DNA of 64,000 nt. It comes from Streptomyces sp. BHT-5-2 (GTDB lineage Bacteria > Actinomycetota > Actinomycetes > Streptomycetales > Streptomycetaceae). This document shows positions 25,690 to 35,761 of this stretch, in pieces. A program made the position numbers and the translations under genes. Under the pieces are notes generated by a model. That model was not told the DNA's origin. It worked only from the letters and a program-made list of their open reading frames with translations, and did no database searches. Each line of letters starts with the position of its first letter. The first letter of the stretch is position 1. The DNA is taken from NCBI RefSeq assembly GCF_019774615.1, contig NZ_CP081496.1, forward strand, positions 2,046,001 through 2,110,000, given 5' to 3'.

Positions 25690-25721
25690 GTTACCAGCGG
25701 TTCAACATCAGTTGCAAGCAT
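25690..25721 (+). promoter_or_regulatory. PHO box-like direct repeats upstream of ppk
   Basis: Units GTTACCAGCG (25690), GTTCAACATCA (25700) and GTTGCAAGCAT (25711) follow one another at 10-11 bp. The Streptomyces PhoP consensus unit is GTTCA plus six bases. ppk is a known PhoP target in other streptomycetes; phoP itself is in this window at 39295. Confidence 0.6.
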
Positions 25722-25826
25722 CACTGAATGCAGCCCGCTGTGCCGAACGTCCCCAGTCCGCGGCTCGAAGTCGCGCCGCCGCCCTCTGGCGCGCCTGGAA
25801 GCGCCCGAGCGCGGAAGAATAAGGAC

Positions 25827-28142
25827 ATGAAGCAGCAGCGCAGCGCTCAGGCCCCGGCCCAGCCCGAGATGCCCGCCCAGGAACCGCCGAGGGCGGCAGG
25901 TTCTGCGATGCCGCAGCCCCCGGTGCAGCAGCCCCCGGTGCAGCAGCCGTCCGTGGGCTCGATCGCCGCGCACCGCCCGCACGCCGTCCGGCGCGCCGTC
26001 TCCGGGCTGGAACCCGACCTGGACGCCGATCCGGACGCGTACGACGACCACGGCGTCCCGGGTGCGAACGGCGAGGAACTGCCCAGCGGCCGCTTCCTGG
26101 ACCGCGAGCGCAGCTGGCTGGGGTTCAACGAGCGGGTGCTGGAGCTGGCCGAGGACCCGGCCACCCCGCTCCTGGAACGCGCCAATTTCCTGGCGATCTT
26201 CGCCAGCAATCTGGACGAGTTCTTCATGGTCCGGGTCGCGGGCCTCAAGCGCCGGATCGCCACCGGCGTCGCCACCCGCTCGGCCTCCGGGCTCCAGCCC
26301 CGCGAGGTGCTGGACCAGATCTGGACGCGCTCCCGCGAGCTGATGGCGCGGCACGCCGCCTGCTTCCAGCAGGACGTCGCGCCGGAGCTGGCCGATCAGG
26401 GCATCCACCTGATCCGCTGGCCCGATCTGGCGGAGAAGGAGCAGGCCCGGCTGTTCACGCTGTTCCGGCAGCAGATCTTCCCGGTGCTCACGCCGCTGGC
26501 CGTGGACCCCGCGCACCCCTTCCCGTACATCTCCGGGCTGTCGCTGAATCTCGCGGTGGTCGTCCGCAATCCGGTCAGCGGGCATGATCACTTTGCGCGA
26601 GTGAAGGTTCCCCCGCTGCTCTCGCGCTTCCTGGAAGCGTCCCCGCAGCGCTACGTCCCCATCGAGGACGTGATCGCCGCCCACCTGGAGGAGCTGTTCC
26701 CGGGGATGGAGGTGCGGGCGCACCACATGTTCCGGGTGACCCGCAACGAGGACCTGGAGGTGGAGGAGGACGACGCCGAGAACCTCCTCCAGGCCCTGGA
26801 GAAGGAGCTGATGCGGCGGCGCTTCGGGCCGCCGGTCCGCCTGGAGGTCGAGGAGAGCATCGACCCGGCCGTGCTGGACCTGCTCGTCCAGGAGCTGAAG
26901 GTCTCCGAGGCCGAGGTCTACCCGCTGCCCGGGCCGCTCGACCTGACCGGCCTGTTCGGGATCGGGGCGCTGGACCGCCCGGAGCTGAAGTACCCCAAGT
27001 TCGTGGCGGGCACCCACCGCGACCTGGCCGAGGTGGAGTCGGCGTCCGCGCCCGACATCTTCGCCGCGCTGCGCAACCGCGACGTCCTGCTGCACCACCC
27101 CTACGACTCCTTCTCCACCTCCGTGCAGGCGTTCCTGGAGCAGGCCGCCGCCGACCCGAACGTGCTCGCCATCAAGCAGACCCTCTACCGCACCTCCGAC
27201 CACTCCCCGATCGTCGACGCCCTGATAGACGCCGCGGAGTCCGGCAAGCAGGTGCTCGTCCTGGTGGAGATCAAGGCGCGCTTCGACGAACAGGCCAACA
27301 TCAAGTGGGCCCGCAAGCTGGAGGAGTCCGGCTGCCATGTCGTCTACGGCCTGGTCGGGCTCAAGACCCACTGCAAGCTCTCCCTGGTGGTGCGCCAGGA
27401 GGGCGAGACCCTGCGCCGGTACTCCCACGTGGGCACCGGCAACTACCACCCCAAGACGGCCAGGCTGTACGAGGACCTCGGGCTGCTGACCGCGGACCCG
27501 CAGGTGGGAGCCGACCTCTCCGACCTCTTCAACCGCCTCAGCGGCTACTCCCGGCGGGAGACCTACCGTCGGCTGCTGGTGGCGCCCACGTCGCTGCGCG
27601 ACGGGCTGGTCAAGCGGATCAACAAGGAGGCCGCGCACCACCGCGCCGGCCGCCCCGCCTACGTCCGGATCAAGGTCAACTCCATGGTCGACGAGGCGGT
27701 CATCGACGCGCTCTACCGGGCCTCGCAGGCCGGGGTGCCGGTCGACATCTGGGTGCGCGGCATCTGCGCGCTGCGCCCCGGGGTGCCCGGACTGAGCGAG
27801 ACCATCCGGGTCCGCAGCATCCTCGGCCGCTTCCTGGAGCACTCCCGGGTCTTCGCCTTCGGCAACGGCGGCGAGCCCGAAGTGTGGCTGGGCAGCGCCG
27901 ACATGATGCACCGCAACCTCGACCGGCGGATCGAGGCGCTGGTGCGGGTCACCGACCCGGCCCACCGGGCGGCCCTCAACCGCCTGCTGGAGACCGGGAC
28001 CTCGGACACCACCTCGTCCTGGCACCTCGGCCCGGACGGCGACTGGACCCGGCACGCGGTGGACGCGGACGGCACCCCGCTGCGGAACGTACAGGAAATG
28101 CTCATCGACGCCCGGAGGCGCCGGCGTGGCCCAGCGACATGA
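25827..28142 (+). CDS. ppk: Polyphosphate kinase 1
   Basis: 771 residues from ATG 25827 ([10 protein letters not shown]); the frame is open for 33 more codons upstream but those look non-coding. The first ~85 residues are disordered with PPVQQ repeats. The PPK1 core follows: [20 protein letters not shown] (N domain), then the C1/C2 phospholipase-D-like domains with [16 protein letters not shown] and [20 protein letters not shown]. The histidine in GLKTH is the usual phospho-acceptor and the later NYH supports it. PPK1 reversibly makes polyphosphate from ATP. In Streptomyces, polyphosphate and PPK affect antibiotic production. It overlaps the CHAD gene by 17 bp, and PHO-box-like repeats lie upstream. 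Confidence 0.93.
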   Translation: MKQQRSAQAPAQPEMPAQEPPRAAGSAMPQPPVQQPPVQQPSVGSIAAHRPHAVRRAVSGLEPDLDADPDAYDDHGVPGANGEELPSGRFLDRERSWLGFNERVLELAEDPATPLLERANFLAIFASNLDEFFMVRVAGLKRRIATGVATRSASGLQPREVLDQIWTRSRELMARHAACFQQDVAPELADQGIHLIRWPDLAEKEQARLFTLFRQQIFPVLTPLAVDPAHPFPYISGLSLNLAVVVRNPVSGHDHFARVKVPPLLSRFLEASPQRYVPIEDVIAAHLEELFPGMEVRAHHMFRVTRNEDLEVEEDDAENLLQALEKELMRRRFGPPVRLEVEESIDPAVLDLLVQELKVSEAEVYPLPGPLDLTGLFGIGALDRPELKYPKFVAGTHRDLAEVESASAPDIFAALRNRDVLLHHPYDSFSTSVQAFLEQAAADPNVLAIKQTLYRTSDHSPIVDALIDAAESGKQVLVLVEIKARFDEQANIKWARKLEESGCHVVYGLVGLKTHCKLSLVVRQEGETLRRYSHVGTGNYHPKTARLYEDLGLLTADPQVGADLSDLFNRLSGYSRRETYRRLLVAPTSLRDGLVKRINKEAAHHRAGRPAYVRIKVNSMVDEAVIDALYRASQAGVPVDIWVRGICALRPGVPGLSETIRVRSILGRFLEHSRVFAFGNGGEPEVWLGSADMMHRNLDRRIEALVRVTDPAHRAALNRLLETGTSDTTSSWHLGPDGDWTRHAVDADGTPLRNVQEMLIDARRRRRGPAT

Positions 28143-29487
28143 CCGGCCGGCCGGGGAGCCGCGGCCCGGTCTCCTCGGTACCGGCACGGGAAGCGGAATC
28201 GGAAGCGCAATCGGATACGAGCCCGGCCGCGCGCCGGGGGCCTGCGCCGCAGTGGTGGACGGGCCGGGGGACGGTGTGTACGGGGACCGGGTGTACGGGG
28301 AGGCGCTGCACGGGACGGACGGGGGTCCGTACGGGATGCGGAGCGGGGAGGCTGCCAACGGGGCGGCGTACGGGGGCGGCGGCCCCGGGCCCGGGCTCGC
28401 CGGGCGGACGGCCGAGGAGGTGCTGGCCGGCTACCTGCACCGGCACTCCGCGGACTTCCTGCGCAGTCTGCGGCTCCACCGGGAGGCCGGGCCGGACGCG
28501 GCGGGCGCGGGCGAGGCGGCCCGGCAGCTGCGCCGCGCCGCCCGCCGGATCAGCGCCACGCTCTACACCTTCCGGCCGCTGACCGAGGAGGTCTGGGCCG
28601 ATCAACTCCGTACCGAACTGGGGTGGTTGAGCGGCACGTTCGCCCGCGAGCAGGCGTGCGTGGCACGCCGCGACCGGCTGATGGCGGCGCTCCAGCGGCT
28701 GACCGGGCGGGGCGAGCGCCCGGCCGAGCGGGGCGGCCGTGGGGCCCGGGGCGGCGGCCGGAGCGCCCGGGACGCCCGCCCGGTCGCGTCCGCCGCGGCC
28801 ACCCCCGGTGCAAGCACCGGCTCCACTGGAGCGGGTTACGCCGCGCCCCCTGCCGCCGAGCCGGACGAGGAGAGCGCGCTGGCCGTCGGCGCGGCGCGGG
28901 CCGGCGCGCTGCTCGACCGGCAGCTCACCCTCGCCCGCACGCGCGCCCACTCCGCCGCGCTCCAGGCACTCGGCTCGTCCCGCTTCCACGCCGTCGCGGA
29001 CGCGGTGGCGGTGCTGGCCTCCGAGGCGCCGCTGGCCCGCCGGGCCGCCGAACTGTCCGCCGCGGACGCGCTGCCGCCGCTCGCCGAGCAGGCGCACCGC
29101 CGGCTCGCCGAGGCGGTCGCCACCCTGCCGCTGGCCCGCGCCGGCCACCCGTACAACGCCGCCGCGCTCGCCGTGGACCCGCACCAGGACGCGCCCTGGC
29201 ACCAGGTCCGCCAGCTGATCCGGCTGAGCCACTACGGCCGGGAGGTGGTGGCCCCGGACGCGAGCGACCCCCGGCTGACCGCGTCCGGCCGGGCCCTCGC
29301 GCAGCACCGCGACGCCGCCGAGGCCGCCGCCGCTGCCGCCGCCGCGGCCCGTACACCGCGGATCGCGCCGGCCACCGCGTACGCGCTGGGCGTGCTCCAC
29401 GCCGACCAGCGGCACGAGGTCGAGGCGGCCCGCTACGCCTTCGGGCGGGTGTGGCTGCCGGGCCCGTCCACCGAGCGCACCGGCTGA
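28126..29487 (+). CDS. CHAD domain protein
   Basis: 453 residues from GTG 28126, GGAGG seven bases upstream and overlapping the ppk end. A Gly-rich N-terminus precedes the CHAD region, a helical bundle with conserved basic helices ([20 protein letters not shown], then [20 protein letters not shown]). CHAD proteins bind polyphosphate through such basic patches. Overlap with ppk strongly suggests that it binds the polymer made by PPK, perhaps as a granule-associated protein. The second copy of the 37-bp repeat lies in the linker after the first CHAD half ([12 protein letters not shown]). Confidence 0.85.
   Translation: MAQRHDRPAGEPRPGLLGTGTGSGIGSAIGYEPGRAPGACAAVVDGPGDGVYGDRVYGEALHGTDGGPYGMRSGEAANGAAYGGGGPGPGLAGRTAEEVLAGYLHRHSADFLRSLRLHREAGPDAAGAGEAARQLRRAARRISATLYTFRPLTEEVWADQLRTELGWLSGTFAREQACVARRDRLMAALQRLTGRGERPAERGGRGARGGGRSARDARPVASAAATPGASTGSTGAGYAAPPAAEPDEESALAVGAARAGALLDRQLTLARTRAHSAALQALGSSRFHAVADAVAVLASEAPLARRAAELSAADALPPLAEQAHRRLAEAVATLPLARAGHPYNAAALAVDPHQDAPWHQVRQLIRLSHYGREVVAPDASDPRLTASGRALAQHRDAAEAAAAAAAAARTPRIAPATAYALGVLHADQRHEVEAARYAFGRVWLPGPSTERTG
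28809..28845 (+). repeat. 37-bp in-frame palindromic repeat, copy 2
   Basis: Inside the CHAD gene, encoding [12 protein letters not shown]. It differs from copy 1 (23545-23581) by one base out of 37. The same rare codons (ACT, GGA) are kept in both copies, so selection or copying acts on the DNA, not only on the protein. Confidence 0.85.
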
Positions 29488-29489
29488 AC

Positions 29490-29516
29490 GGGAGCGACGG
29501 GAGCGACGGGAGCGAC
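29490..29516 (+). repeat. Three tandem 9-bp units after the CHAD gene
   Basis: GGGAGCGAC repeated three times, beginning three bases after the CHAD stop, followed by a related GACGGGAGAA duplication. It is a simple purine-rich repeat in the gap before the NUDIX gene. Confidence 0.75.
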
Positions 29517-29573
29517 GGGCGAGACGTGAAAGACAGGCGGGACGGGAGAAGAGACGGGAGAAGAGGGGGAACG

Positions 29574-30062
29574 ATGGCCAGGACCACGGGGGGCAAGGGC
29601 GGTGGAGCGGCCGGCGGCCGGGCGCCGGCGGCCGGACCGATCCGGGCGGCGGGCTGCGTGCTGTGGCGCCCGGCGCGCGGCGGCGACGGCATCGAGCTGG
29701 CCCTGGTACACAGGCCGAAGTGGAACGACTGGTCGCATCCCAAGGGCAAGCTGAAGCCGCGGGAGGACCCGCGCCGGGGCGCGCTGCGCGAGGTGCTGGA
29801 GGAGACCGGCACCACCTGTGAGCCGGGCCCGGAACTCCCCACCGTGCGCTACGAGGTCGGCGGCCGCCCCAAGGAGGTCCGCTACTGGGCGGCCGAGGCC
29901 ACCGGCGGCGGGTTCATCCCCAACAAGGAGGTGGACCGCGTCCTGTGGCTGCCGCCGGCCGCGGCCCGCGCCCTGCTCACCCAGGAGCGCGACCGGGACC
30001 TGGTGGCGGCGCTGCTCGGGGCACTGCACGCGACCGGCCGGACGGCGGGCGGAGGCGACTGA
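29574..30062 (+). CDS. NUDIX hydrolase
   Basis: 162 residues from ATG 29574 with a GAGGGGGA ribosome site. The NUDIX box G-x5-E-x7-REUxEExGU is complete (GKLKPREDPRRGALREVLEE, then TGT). It resembles the N-terminal half of mycobacterial MutT1, including HRPKWNDWSHPKGKL, but without the C-terminal phosphatase domain. Related enzymes hydrolyse 8-oxo-dGTP or diadenosine polyphosphates. It follows the CHAD gene by 86 bp and is probably part of the ppk unit; in mycobacteria and Streptomyces a MutT-type gene often lies next to ppk. Confidence 0.88.
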   Translation: MARTTGGKGGGAAGGRAPAAGPIRAAGCVLWRPARGGDGIELALVHRPKWNDWSHPKGKLKPREDPRRGALREVLEETGTTCEPGPELPTVRYEVGGRPKEVRYWAAEATGGGFIPNKEVDRVLWLPPAAARALLTQERDRDLVAALLGALHATGRTAGGGD

Positions 30063-30132
30063 GCGGCCGGGCGCGGACGGGCGGCCGGCCGGGCGGAATC
30101 CCGCCCTCCGATGACCGGCGCATACTGGAGTG

Positions 30133-31008
30133 ATGCTCCACGGGGAAATCGAGATCAGTGCCTTCCTCAAGGCACGCCGCGCCGCGCTCGACCCGGCCGA
30201 GGTCGGCCTGCCCGACGGCTTCGGCCGCCGCCGGGTGCGCGGGCTGCGGCGCGAGGAGGTCGCCCGGCTCGCCGGCATCAGCGTGGACTACTACACCCGG
30301 ATCGAGCAGGGCCGGGCGCCGGCCGTCTCCGACTCCGTCCTGGACGCCATCGCCCGAGCCCTGCGGCTGTCGCACGGCGAGGTGACCTACCTGCGGAACG
30401 TCGCGGTGCCGCGCCGCCGTCCCGCCGCGGGCCCCGACGGCTGCCGACCGATGCCGGCGCAGACCGTCCGGCCCGAGATCCGGCAGCTCATGGAGGCGAT
30501 GGACCCGTCGGTGGCCGCCGTGGTGCTCGGCCGCGGTCTGGACATCCTGGCCTGGAACGGCGCCGGCGGCCGGCTCTCCTTCGACCTCGACGGGCTGCCG
30601 CCGGAGCGGCGGAACACCGCCCTGCTGGTCTTCCTCGAACCGGCCGCGCGGGAGTTCTACCCGGAGTGGGAGCGGAAGGCCGAGGAGGTCGTCGGCAATC
30701 TGCGCGCCGACAGCGGCCGGCACCCGGACGACCCGCGGATCTGCGAGGTGGTGGGCGAACTCCTCGACCGCAGCCCGGAGTTCCGCCGGATGTGGGCGGC
30801 GCAGGGGGTGTACGAGTGCCTGCGCGGGACCAAACGGATCCGGCACCCGGAGGCCGGGGAACTGACCGTCACCTTCGAGAGCTTCCGGCTGGCCGCCGAC
30901 CCGGACCAGGTGCTGATGACGTACACCGCGCCGCCCGGCTCGGCCTCCGAGGCCCGACTGCGCACCCTGGCGGCCGGCACACCGGTCCCGGCCGGGAGCC
31001 CGTCCTAG
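30133..31008 (+). CDS. XRE regulator with MmyB-like ligand domain
   Basis: 291 residues. Residues 1-80 form an HTH_XRE domain (VRGLRREEVARLAGISVDYY, then TRIEQGRAPAVSDSVLDAIA). The rest is the MmyB-like domain, with LGRGLDILAWNGAGGRLSFD and FLEPAAREFYPEWERKAEEV, which binds a fatty acid-like ligand in the MmyB family. Such regulators are abundant in Streptomyces and usually control an adjacent oxidoreductase; here none is adjacent. ATG 30133 follows a CATACT box by six bases, so the mRNA is probably leaderless. Confidence 0.85.
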   Translation: MLHGEIEISAFLKARRAALDPAEVGLPDGFGRRRVRGLRREEVARLAGISVDYYTRIEQGRAPAVSDSVLDAIARALRLSHGEVTYLRNVAVPRRRPAAGPDGCRPMPAQTVRPEIRQLMEAMDPSVAAVVLGRGLDILAWNGAGGRLSFDLDGLPPERRNTALLVFLEPAAREFYPEWERKAEEVVGNLRADSGRHPDDPRICEVVGELLDRSPEFRRMWAAQGVYECLRGTKRIRHPEAGELTVTFESFRLAADPDQVLMTYTAPPGSASEARLRTLAAGTPVPAGSPS

Positions 31009-31084
31009 GGACGGGCCCGACGGGGCGTGGCCGACGGGGCGTGGCCGGGGCCGTGCCCGTCCCGCCCCTCGCCCGCCGCCGGGC

Positions 31085-31942
31085 TCAGGCCGTCGCGCCG
31101 CCGCGCGGGGCCAGTGCCTCCCAGCGCACCGTGACCTCGCCCTGGCGGCGCCGGCGCGGGTCCCCGGCCAGCGGCCAGTCCGCCGCGAGGGCGGCGACGG
31201 CGGCGCGCCACCGCTGACGGGCGCCCAGTGAGCCGAGCGGCGCGGCGCTGGCCCAGGCGCGGTCGAAGTCGCGCAGGAAGGCATGGACCGGCTCGCCCGG
31301 CACATTGCGGTGGATCAGCGCCTTGGGGAGCCGTTCGGCCAGGTCGGACGGGGTGTCGAGGGAGCCGAGACGGGCCGCGAAGGTGACCGTGCGGGGGCCC
31401 TCGGGGCCCAGCGCGACCCAGACGTGGCGCCGCCCGACCTCGTCGCAGGTGCCCTCGACCAGCAGCCCGCCCGGCGCCAGCCGGGCGCACAGCCGCGCCC
31501 AGACCGCGGCGACCTCCTCCTCGTCGTACTGGCGCAGCACGTTCGCGGCCCGGATGAGGACCGGGGCGCGGCCGGGCCCGCCGGGCAGCGGCACCTCGAA
31601 GCCGCCGTGGACGAAGTCCAGCCCGGCGGCGGCGTACGGGAGGGCGGCGGCGACCCGGGCCGGATCGATCTCGATGCCGACGACCCGGGCGTCCGGCCGC
31701 ACCGTGCGCAGCCGCCCGAGCAGCTCCACCGCGGTCCACGGGGCGGCGCCGTAGCCGAGGTCGACGGCGACCGGGTCGGCGGAGCGGCGCAGTTCCGCGG
31801 CGTGCTCGGCGGCGATCCAGCGGTCCATGCGGCGCAGCCGGTTGGGGTTGGTGGTGCCGCGGGTGGCGTTTCCGACCGGGCGGGACGGCGCGGGGGCCGG
31901 GGCGGCGGTGCGGGAGGCGGAAACGGGGGAGCGGCGGGCCAT
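31085..31942 (-). CDS. Class I SAM-dependent methyltransferase
   Basis: 285 residues. The SAM-binding motif I is VDLGYGAAPWTAVELLGRLR and the acidic ribose contact is VVGIEIDPARV; a later NVLRQYDEEEVAAVWARLCA and GGLLVEGTCDE segment completes the fold. The 'DLGYG' variant and the WASAAPLGSLGARQRWRAA tail belong to a conserved actinobacterial family found beside mshA; the substrate is unknown. It diverges from mshA, leaving about 195 bp that includes promoters of both. A CATACC box lies before its ATG. Confidence 0.82.
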   Translation of the reverse strand: MARRSPVSASRTAAPAPAPSRPVGNATRGTTNPNRLRRMDRWIAAEHAAELRRSADPVAVDLGYGAAPWTAVELLGRLRTVRPDARVVGIEIDPARVAAALPYAAAGLDFVHGGFEVPLPGGPGRAPVLIRAANVLRQYDEEEVAAVWARLCARLAPGGLLVEGTCDEVGRRHVWVALGPEGPRTVTFAARLGSLDTPSDLAERLPKALIHRNVPGEPVHAFLRDFDRAWASAAPLGSLGARQRWRAAVAALAADWPLAGDPRRRRQGEVTVRWEALAPRGGATA

Positions 31943-32137
31943 GCATCGAGGGTATGGGGTCGCGGCGGAAGGCCCGCCCCGGTGCCCTGACCAGGGGCGC
32001 TCTCCGCCCCGGGATCACGCTTTGGCAAAGTACGAAGAAACTTCGAAGGCGGCGGGCCGGACGGAAATGGATGCCGGTCCGCCGTTGTTGCAGGGGACCG
32101 GAGGCGCACCGCCCGCCCGCCTAGGAGGTAGCTCGCA

Positions 32138-33562
32138 GTGAGCCAATATGTGTCCAGGCTCCGCAGCCGGCACGGGGGACCGCCCGCGCCGTCCAAGCGC
32201 GCGGGCGGCCAGTTCGCGGGCCCGGCGCGGCTGCGCCTGCCCGGAGGGGCCCGCCGCCCCCGCCGGGTGGCGATGCTCAGCGTGCACACCTCGCCGCTCC
32301 ACCAGCCCGGCACCGGCGACGCCGGCGGGATGAACGTCTACATCGTCGAGCTGGCCCGCAAGCTCGCCGCGCTCGGCATCGAGGTCGAGATCTTCACCCG
32401 GGCCACCACTGCCGCGCTGCCGCCCAGCGTCGAGCTGGCCCCCGGCGTCCTGGTCCGGCACGTCGCCGCGGGCCCGTACGAGGGGCTGGCCAAGGAGGAG
32501 CTGCCCGCCCAGCTGTGCGCCTTCACCCACGGCGTGATGCAGGCCTGGGCCGGCCACCGTCCCGGCTACTACGACCTCGTCCACTCCCACTACTGGCTCT
32601 CCGGCCACGTCGGCTGGCTGGCCGCGGAGCGCTGGCGGGTCCCCCTGGTGCACGCCATGCACACCATGGCCAAGGTGAAGAACGCCGCGCTGGCCGCCGG
32701 CGACACCCCCGAGCCGGCCGCCCGGGTCATCGGCGAGACCCAGATCGTCGAGGCCGCCGACCGCCTGATCGCCAACACCGCCGAGGAGGCCGACGAGCTG
32801 GTCCGGCACTACGACGCCGAGCCCGGCAAGGTCGCGGTGGTCCACCCCGGCGTCAATCTGGACCGCTTCCGGCCGCTGGCGGAGGGCGCCGCGGGGGCCG
32901 CCGGGGACGATGTCGCGGCCAGCCGGGCCGCCGCCCGGGCCCGCCTGGGCCTGCCCCAGGACGCGGTCGTCCCGCTCTTCGCCGGCCGCATACAGCCGCT
33001 GAAGGCCCCCGACGTCCTGCTGCGCGCCACCGCCGCGCTGGTCGACGAGGACCCCTCGCTGCGCTCCCGGCTGGTGGTCCCGGTGGTCGGCGGGCCCAGC
33101 GGCAGCGGGCTGGCCAGGCCCGAGGGCCTGCAGAAGCTGGCCGCCCGGCTGGGCATCGCCGATCTGGTGCGGTTCCACCCGCCGGTCGGCCAGGAGCAGC
33201 TCGCCGACTGGTACCGCGCCGCGTCCGTCCTGGTCATGCCCTCGTACAGCGAGTCGTTCGGACTGGTGGCGATCGAGGCCCAGGCGTGCGGCACCCCGGT
33301 CGTCGCGGCCGCGGTCGGCGGCCTGCCGGTGGCCGTGCGGGACGGCGTCAGCGGCTTCCTGGTCGCCGGCCACGACCCGGCCGACTACGCCCGGGCGCTG
33401 CGCCGCTTCCTCGACGACCCGTCGCTGGCGGCCCGGATGGGCGGCGCGGCGGCCCGGCACGCCCAGTCCTTCGGCTGGGACACCGCAGCCACCGCGACCG
33501 CCGACGTCTACACCGCCGCGATGCAGGAGCGCCGCCGTCACCTACGATCGCTGCATGGCTGA
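32138..33562 (+). CDS. mshA: D-inositol-3-phosphate glycosyltransferase (MshA)
   Basis: 474 residues from GTG 32138 with a perfect AGGAGGT ribosome site. The GT4 fold is clear: [20 protein letters not shown] (sugar-acceptor loop, the MshA hallmark), [17 protein letters not shown] and the donor-site [20 protein letters not shown]. MshA transfers GlcNAc from UDP-GlcNAc to 1L-myo-inositol-1-phosphate, the first step of mycothiol. The N-terminal ~45 residues are basic and disordered. It overlaps the YbjN gene by eight bases. Confidence 0.95.
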   Translation: MSQYVSRLRSRHGGPPAPSKRAGGQFAGPARLRLPGGARRPRRVAMLSVHTSPLHQPGTGDAGGMNVYIVELARKLAALGIEVEIFTRATTAALPPSVELAPGVLVRHVAAGPYEGLAKEELPAQLCAFTHGVMQAWAGHRPGYYDLVHSHYWLSGHVGWLAAERWRVPLVHAMHTMAKVKNAALAAGDTPEPAARVIGETQIVEAADRLIANTAEEADELVRHYDAEPGKVAVVHPGVNLDRFRPLAEGAAGAAGDDVAASRAAARARLGLPQDAVVPLFAGRIQPLKAPDVLLRATAALVDEDPSLRSRLVVPVVGGPSGSGLARPEGLQKLAARLGIADLVRFHPPVGQEQLADWYRAASVLVMPSYSESFGLVAIEAQACGTPVVAAAVGGLPVAVRDGVSGFLVAGHDPADYARALRRFLDDPSLAARMGGAAARHAQSFGWDTAATATADVYTAAMQERRRHLRSLHG

Positions 33563-34100
33563 GGAACGGCAGCCCTCCGGGGGCGAGCGGCAGGCGGCGG
33601 ACGCCGGTGCGGTCATCGAGCGCACCCTGCGGGAGGCGGAGCTCGAATGGGAGTCGCCGACCGCGGGCACCTACGTCGTCAAGCTGCCCGGCACCCGCAA
33701 GCTCTCCACCACCTGCTCGCTGATCGTCGGCCGCCACTCGCTCTCCATCAACGCCTTCGTCGTCCGCCGCCCGGACGAGAACCACGAGGCCGTCCACCGC
33801 TGGCTCCTCGAACGCAACACCCGCCTCTACGGCGTCGGTTACGCGCTCGACAAGCTCGGCGACATCTACCTCGTCGGCCGGCTCCCGCTGGCCGCCGTCA
33901 CCCCCGCCGAGCTGGACCGGATCCTCGGCACCGTGCTGGAGAACGCCGACGGCAGCTTCAACACCCTTCTGGAGATGGGCTTCGCCTCGGCGATCCGCAA
34001 GGAGTACGCCTGGCGGGTCGCCCGCGGCGAGTCCACCCGCAACCTGGCCGCCTTCGAGCGCCTGACCCGGGACGCCCCGGAGGAACGCCCCGAGGGCTGA
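33555..34100 (+). CDS. YbjN domain protein
   Basis: 181 residues from ATG 33555, overlapping mshA. The YbjN fold, similar to type III secretion chaperones, is seen in [20 protein letters not shown] and in [20 protein letters not shown]. The role of bacterial YbjN is poorly defined; some members affect stress tolerance and motility. Translational overlap with mshA suggests coregulation with mycothiol formation, but a direct role is not shown. Confidence 0.85.
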   Translation: MAEERQPSGGERQAADAGAVIERTLREAELEWESPTAGTYVVKLPGTRKLSTTCSLIVGRHSLSINAFVVRRPDENHEAVHRWLLERNTRLYGVGYALDKLGDIYLVGRLPLAAVTPAELDRILGTVLENADGSFNTLLEMGFASAIRKEYAWRVARGESTRNLAAFERLTRDAPEERPEG

Positions 34101-34158
34101 CGCCTCACCTCACGAACGTCGGCTCCCGCCTCCCGACTCCGGGTGGCCGACGCCCACT

Positions 34159-35481
34159 TCACGACGTCGGCGTGGTCGTGGTGGCAGAGGTGGTGGCAGT
34201 CGCAGACGCAGCGGCCGACGTGGACGCCGCCGCCGGCCCCGGCAGCCTCCGCAGCAGCAGCCCGTAGCCCGCCGCGGCGACCGTGCCGACCACCGCGCAG
34301 CCGGCCCAGAGCGCATCGGGGCCGTAGTGGTCGATGACCGTGCCGCCCAGCAGCGGTGCGGTCAGCGAGGCGACGGACCAGGACAGCGAGTACATCCCCT
34401 GGTAGCGGCCGCGGCCGTGCACCGGCGACAGGCGGACCACCAGGCCCATCTGGGTGGGCGAGTTGATGATCTCGCCGAGGGTCCAGACGGCGACCGCGAC
34501 CGCGTACATGGCGACCGAGCCGGCCAGCGCCGTCATCCCGAAGCCGTAGCCGGCCAGCAGCGCCGAACCGATCAGCAGCACGGCCGGGCTGCGGTGCTCG
34601 ATGAAGCGGGTGACCGGGATCTGCAGCAGCACGATCAGCACGCCGTTGGCCGCGATGACCATCCCGAAGTCGGCGCTGGAGAAGCCGGCCCGCCCCATCG
34701 ACACCGGCATCGAGACATACGCCTGCTGGAACAGCAGCGCCAGCAGGAGGTTGAGCCCGACGACGGTCATGAAGCGGCCGTCGCGCAGCACGGTCAGCAT
34801 CGAGACGTGCGCGGCGCCGGCCGCCTCCGCCGGCGCGTCCGCCGCCCCGCCCGCCTGCGGACGGGACTCCGGCAGTTTGCAGAACACCACCAGCGCGCAG
34901 GCCAGCACGAGCGCCGCCTCGCCCAGGAAGAGGGCCAGATAGCCGTGTTCGGCGATGAGCCCGGCCGCGGTGGAGGAGAAGGCGAAGCCGAGGTTGATCG
35001 CCCAGTAGTTCAGGGAGAACGCGCGCACACGGTCCTCGGGGGCGACGATGTCCGCCATCATCGCCTGCACGGCCGGCCGCGAGGCGTTCGTCGCCATGCC
35101 GACCAGACCGGCCACCGCCGCGATCGCCACCGGATCGGTCATGAACCCCAGCAGCGCCACGAACACCGCCGAGGACAGCTGAGCGATCAGCATCGTCGGA
35201 CGCCGCCCGAGCCGGTCGGTGAGCACCCCCGCGCCCACCGACGAGATCACCCCGCCCAGCCCGTACAGCGCGCCGACCAGGCCCGCGTAGGAGGCCGAGT
35301 AGCCGCGCTCGACGGTGAGATAGAGGGCCAGGAAGGTGGCGACGAACGAACCCAGCCGGTTGACCAGCGTGCTGGTCCACAGCCACCAGAACTGCCGGGG
35401 CAGACCGGAGACGCTCTCCACGGCGGCCCGTCGGATCCGGGACAGGCCCCCGGGCCGGGGCTCACTTATGGGCGCGGGCAT
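34159..35481 (-). CDS. MFS transporter
   Basis: 440 residues with about 12 membrane helices and a short cytosolic start (PISEPRPGGLSRIRRAAVES). The typical MFS motif between helices 2 and 3 reads GVLTDRLGRRPTMLI. The charged loop between helices 6 and 7 is Ala/Pro-rich (PQAGGAADAPAEAAGAAHVS). The substrate is unknown; many relatives export drugs. It converges with the mshA-ybjN unit and diverges from gpmA. The C-terminal TSAAASATATTSATTTTPTS run is low complexity. Confidence 0.85.
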   Translation of the reverse strand: MPAPISEPRPGGLSRIRRAAVESVSGLPRQFWWLWTSTLVNRLGSFVATFLALYLTVERGYSASYAGLVGALYGLGGVISSVGAGVLTDRLGRRPTMLIAQLSSAVFVALLGFMTDPVAIAAVAGLVGMATNASRPAVQAMMADIVAPEDRVRAFSLNYWAINLGFAFSSTAAGLIAEHGYLALFLGEAALVLACALVVFCKLPESRPQAGGAADAPAEAAGAAHVSMLTVLRDGRFMTVVGLNLLLALLFQQAYVSMPVSMGRAGFSSADFGMVIAANGVLIVLLQIPVTRFIEHRSPAVLLIGSALLAGYGFGMTALAGSVAMYAVAVAVWTLGEIINSPTQMGLVVRLSPVHGRGRYQGMYSLSWSVASLTAPLLGGTVIDHYGPDALWAGCAVVGTVAAAGYGLLLRRLPGPAAASTSAAASATATTSATTTTPTS

Positions 35482-35761
35482 GACATTTCCCCCTGGATGC
35501 CGGGCCGCGTCCGTCGGGCGGACGGGCGGGCGTGCTGCGGTGACGGCGCCGGACGCGCACCGTTCGACGCTGAACGGTGCGCTGCGCGGCGCTCCGCCGC
35601 GGTAAGTGGCGAAAGCGCCAGACGCAAACTACAAACCGGGGGGTCGGCCGGCCACCCAATTGACGGGAAGCGTCAAACGTCACCGACCGCCCCGCGCCCC
35701 CGTCCCCGCAGGTGGCAGCCGCGCGCGGGGACACCGTCCGGCGTCGATTACGCTCGACCGC

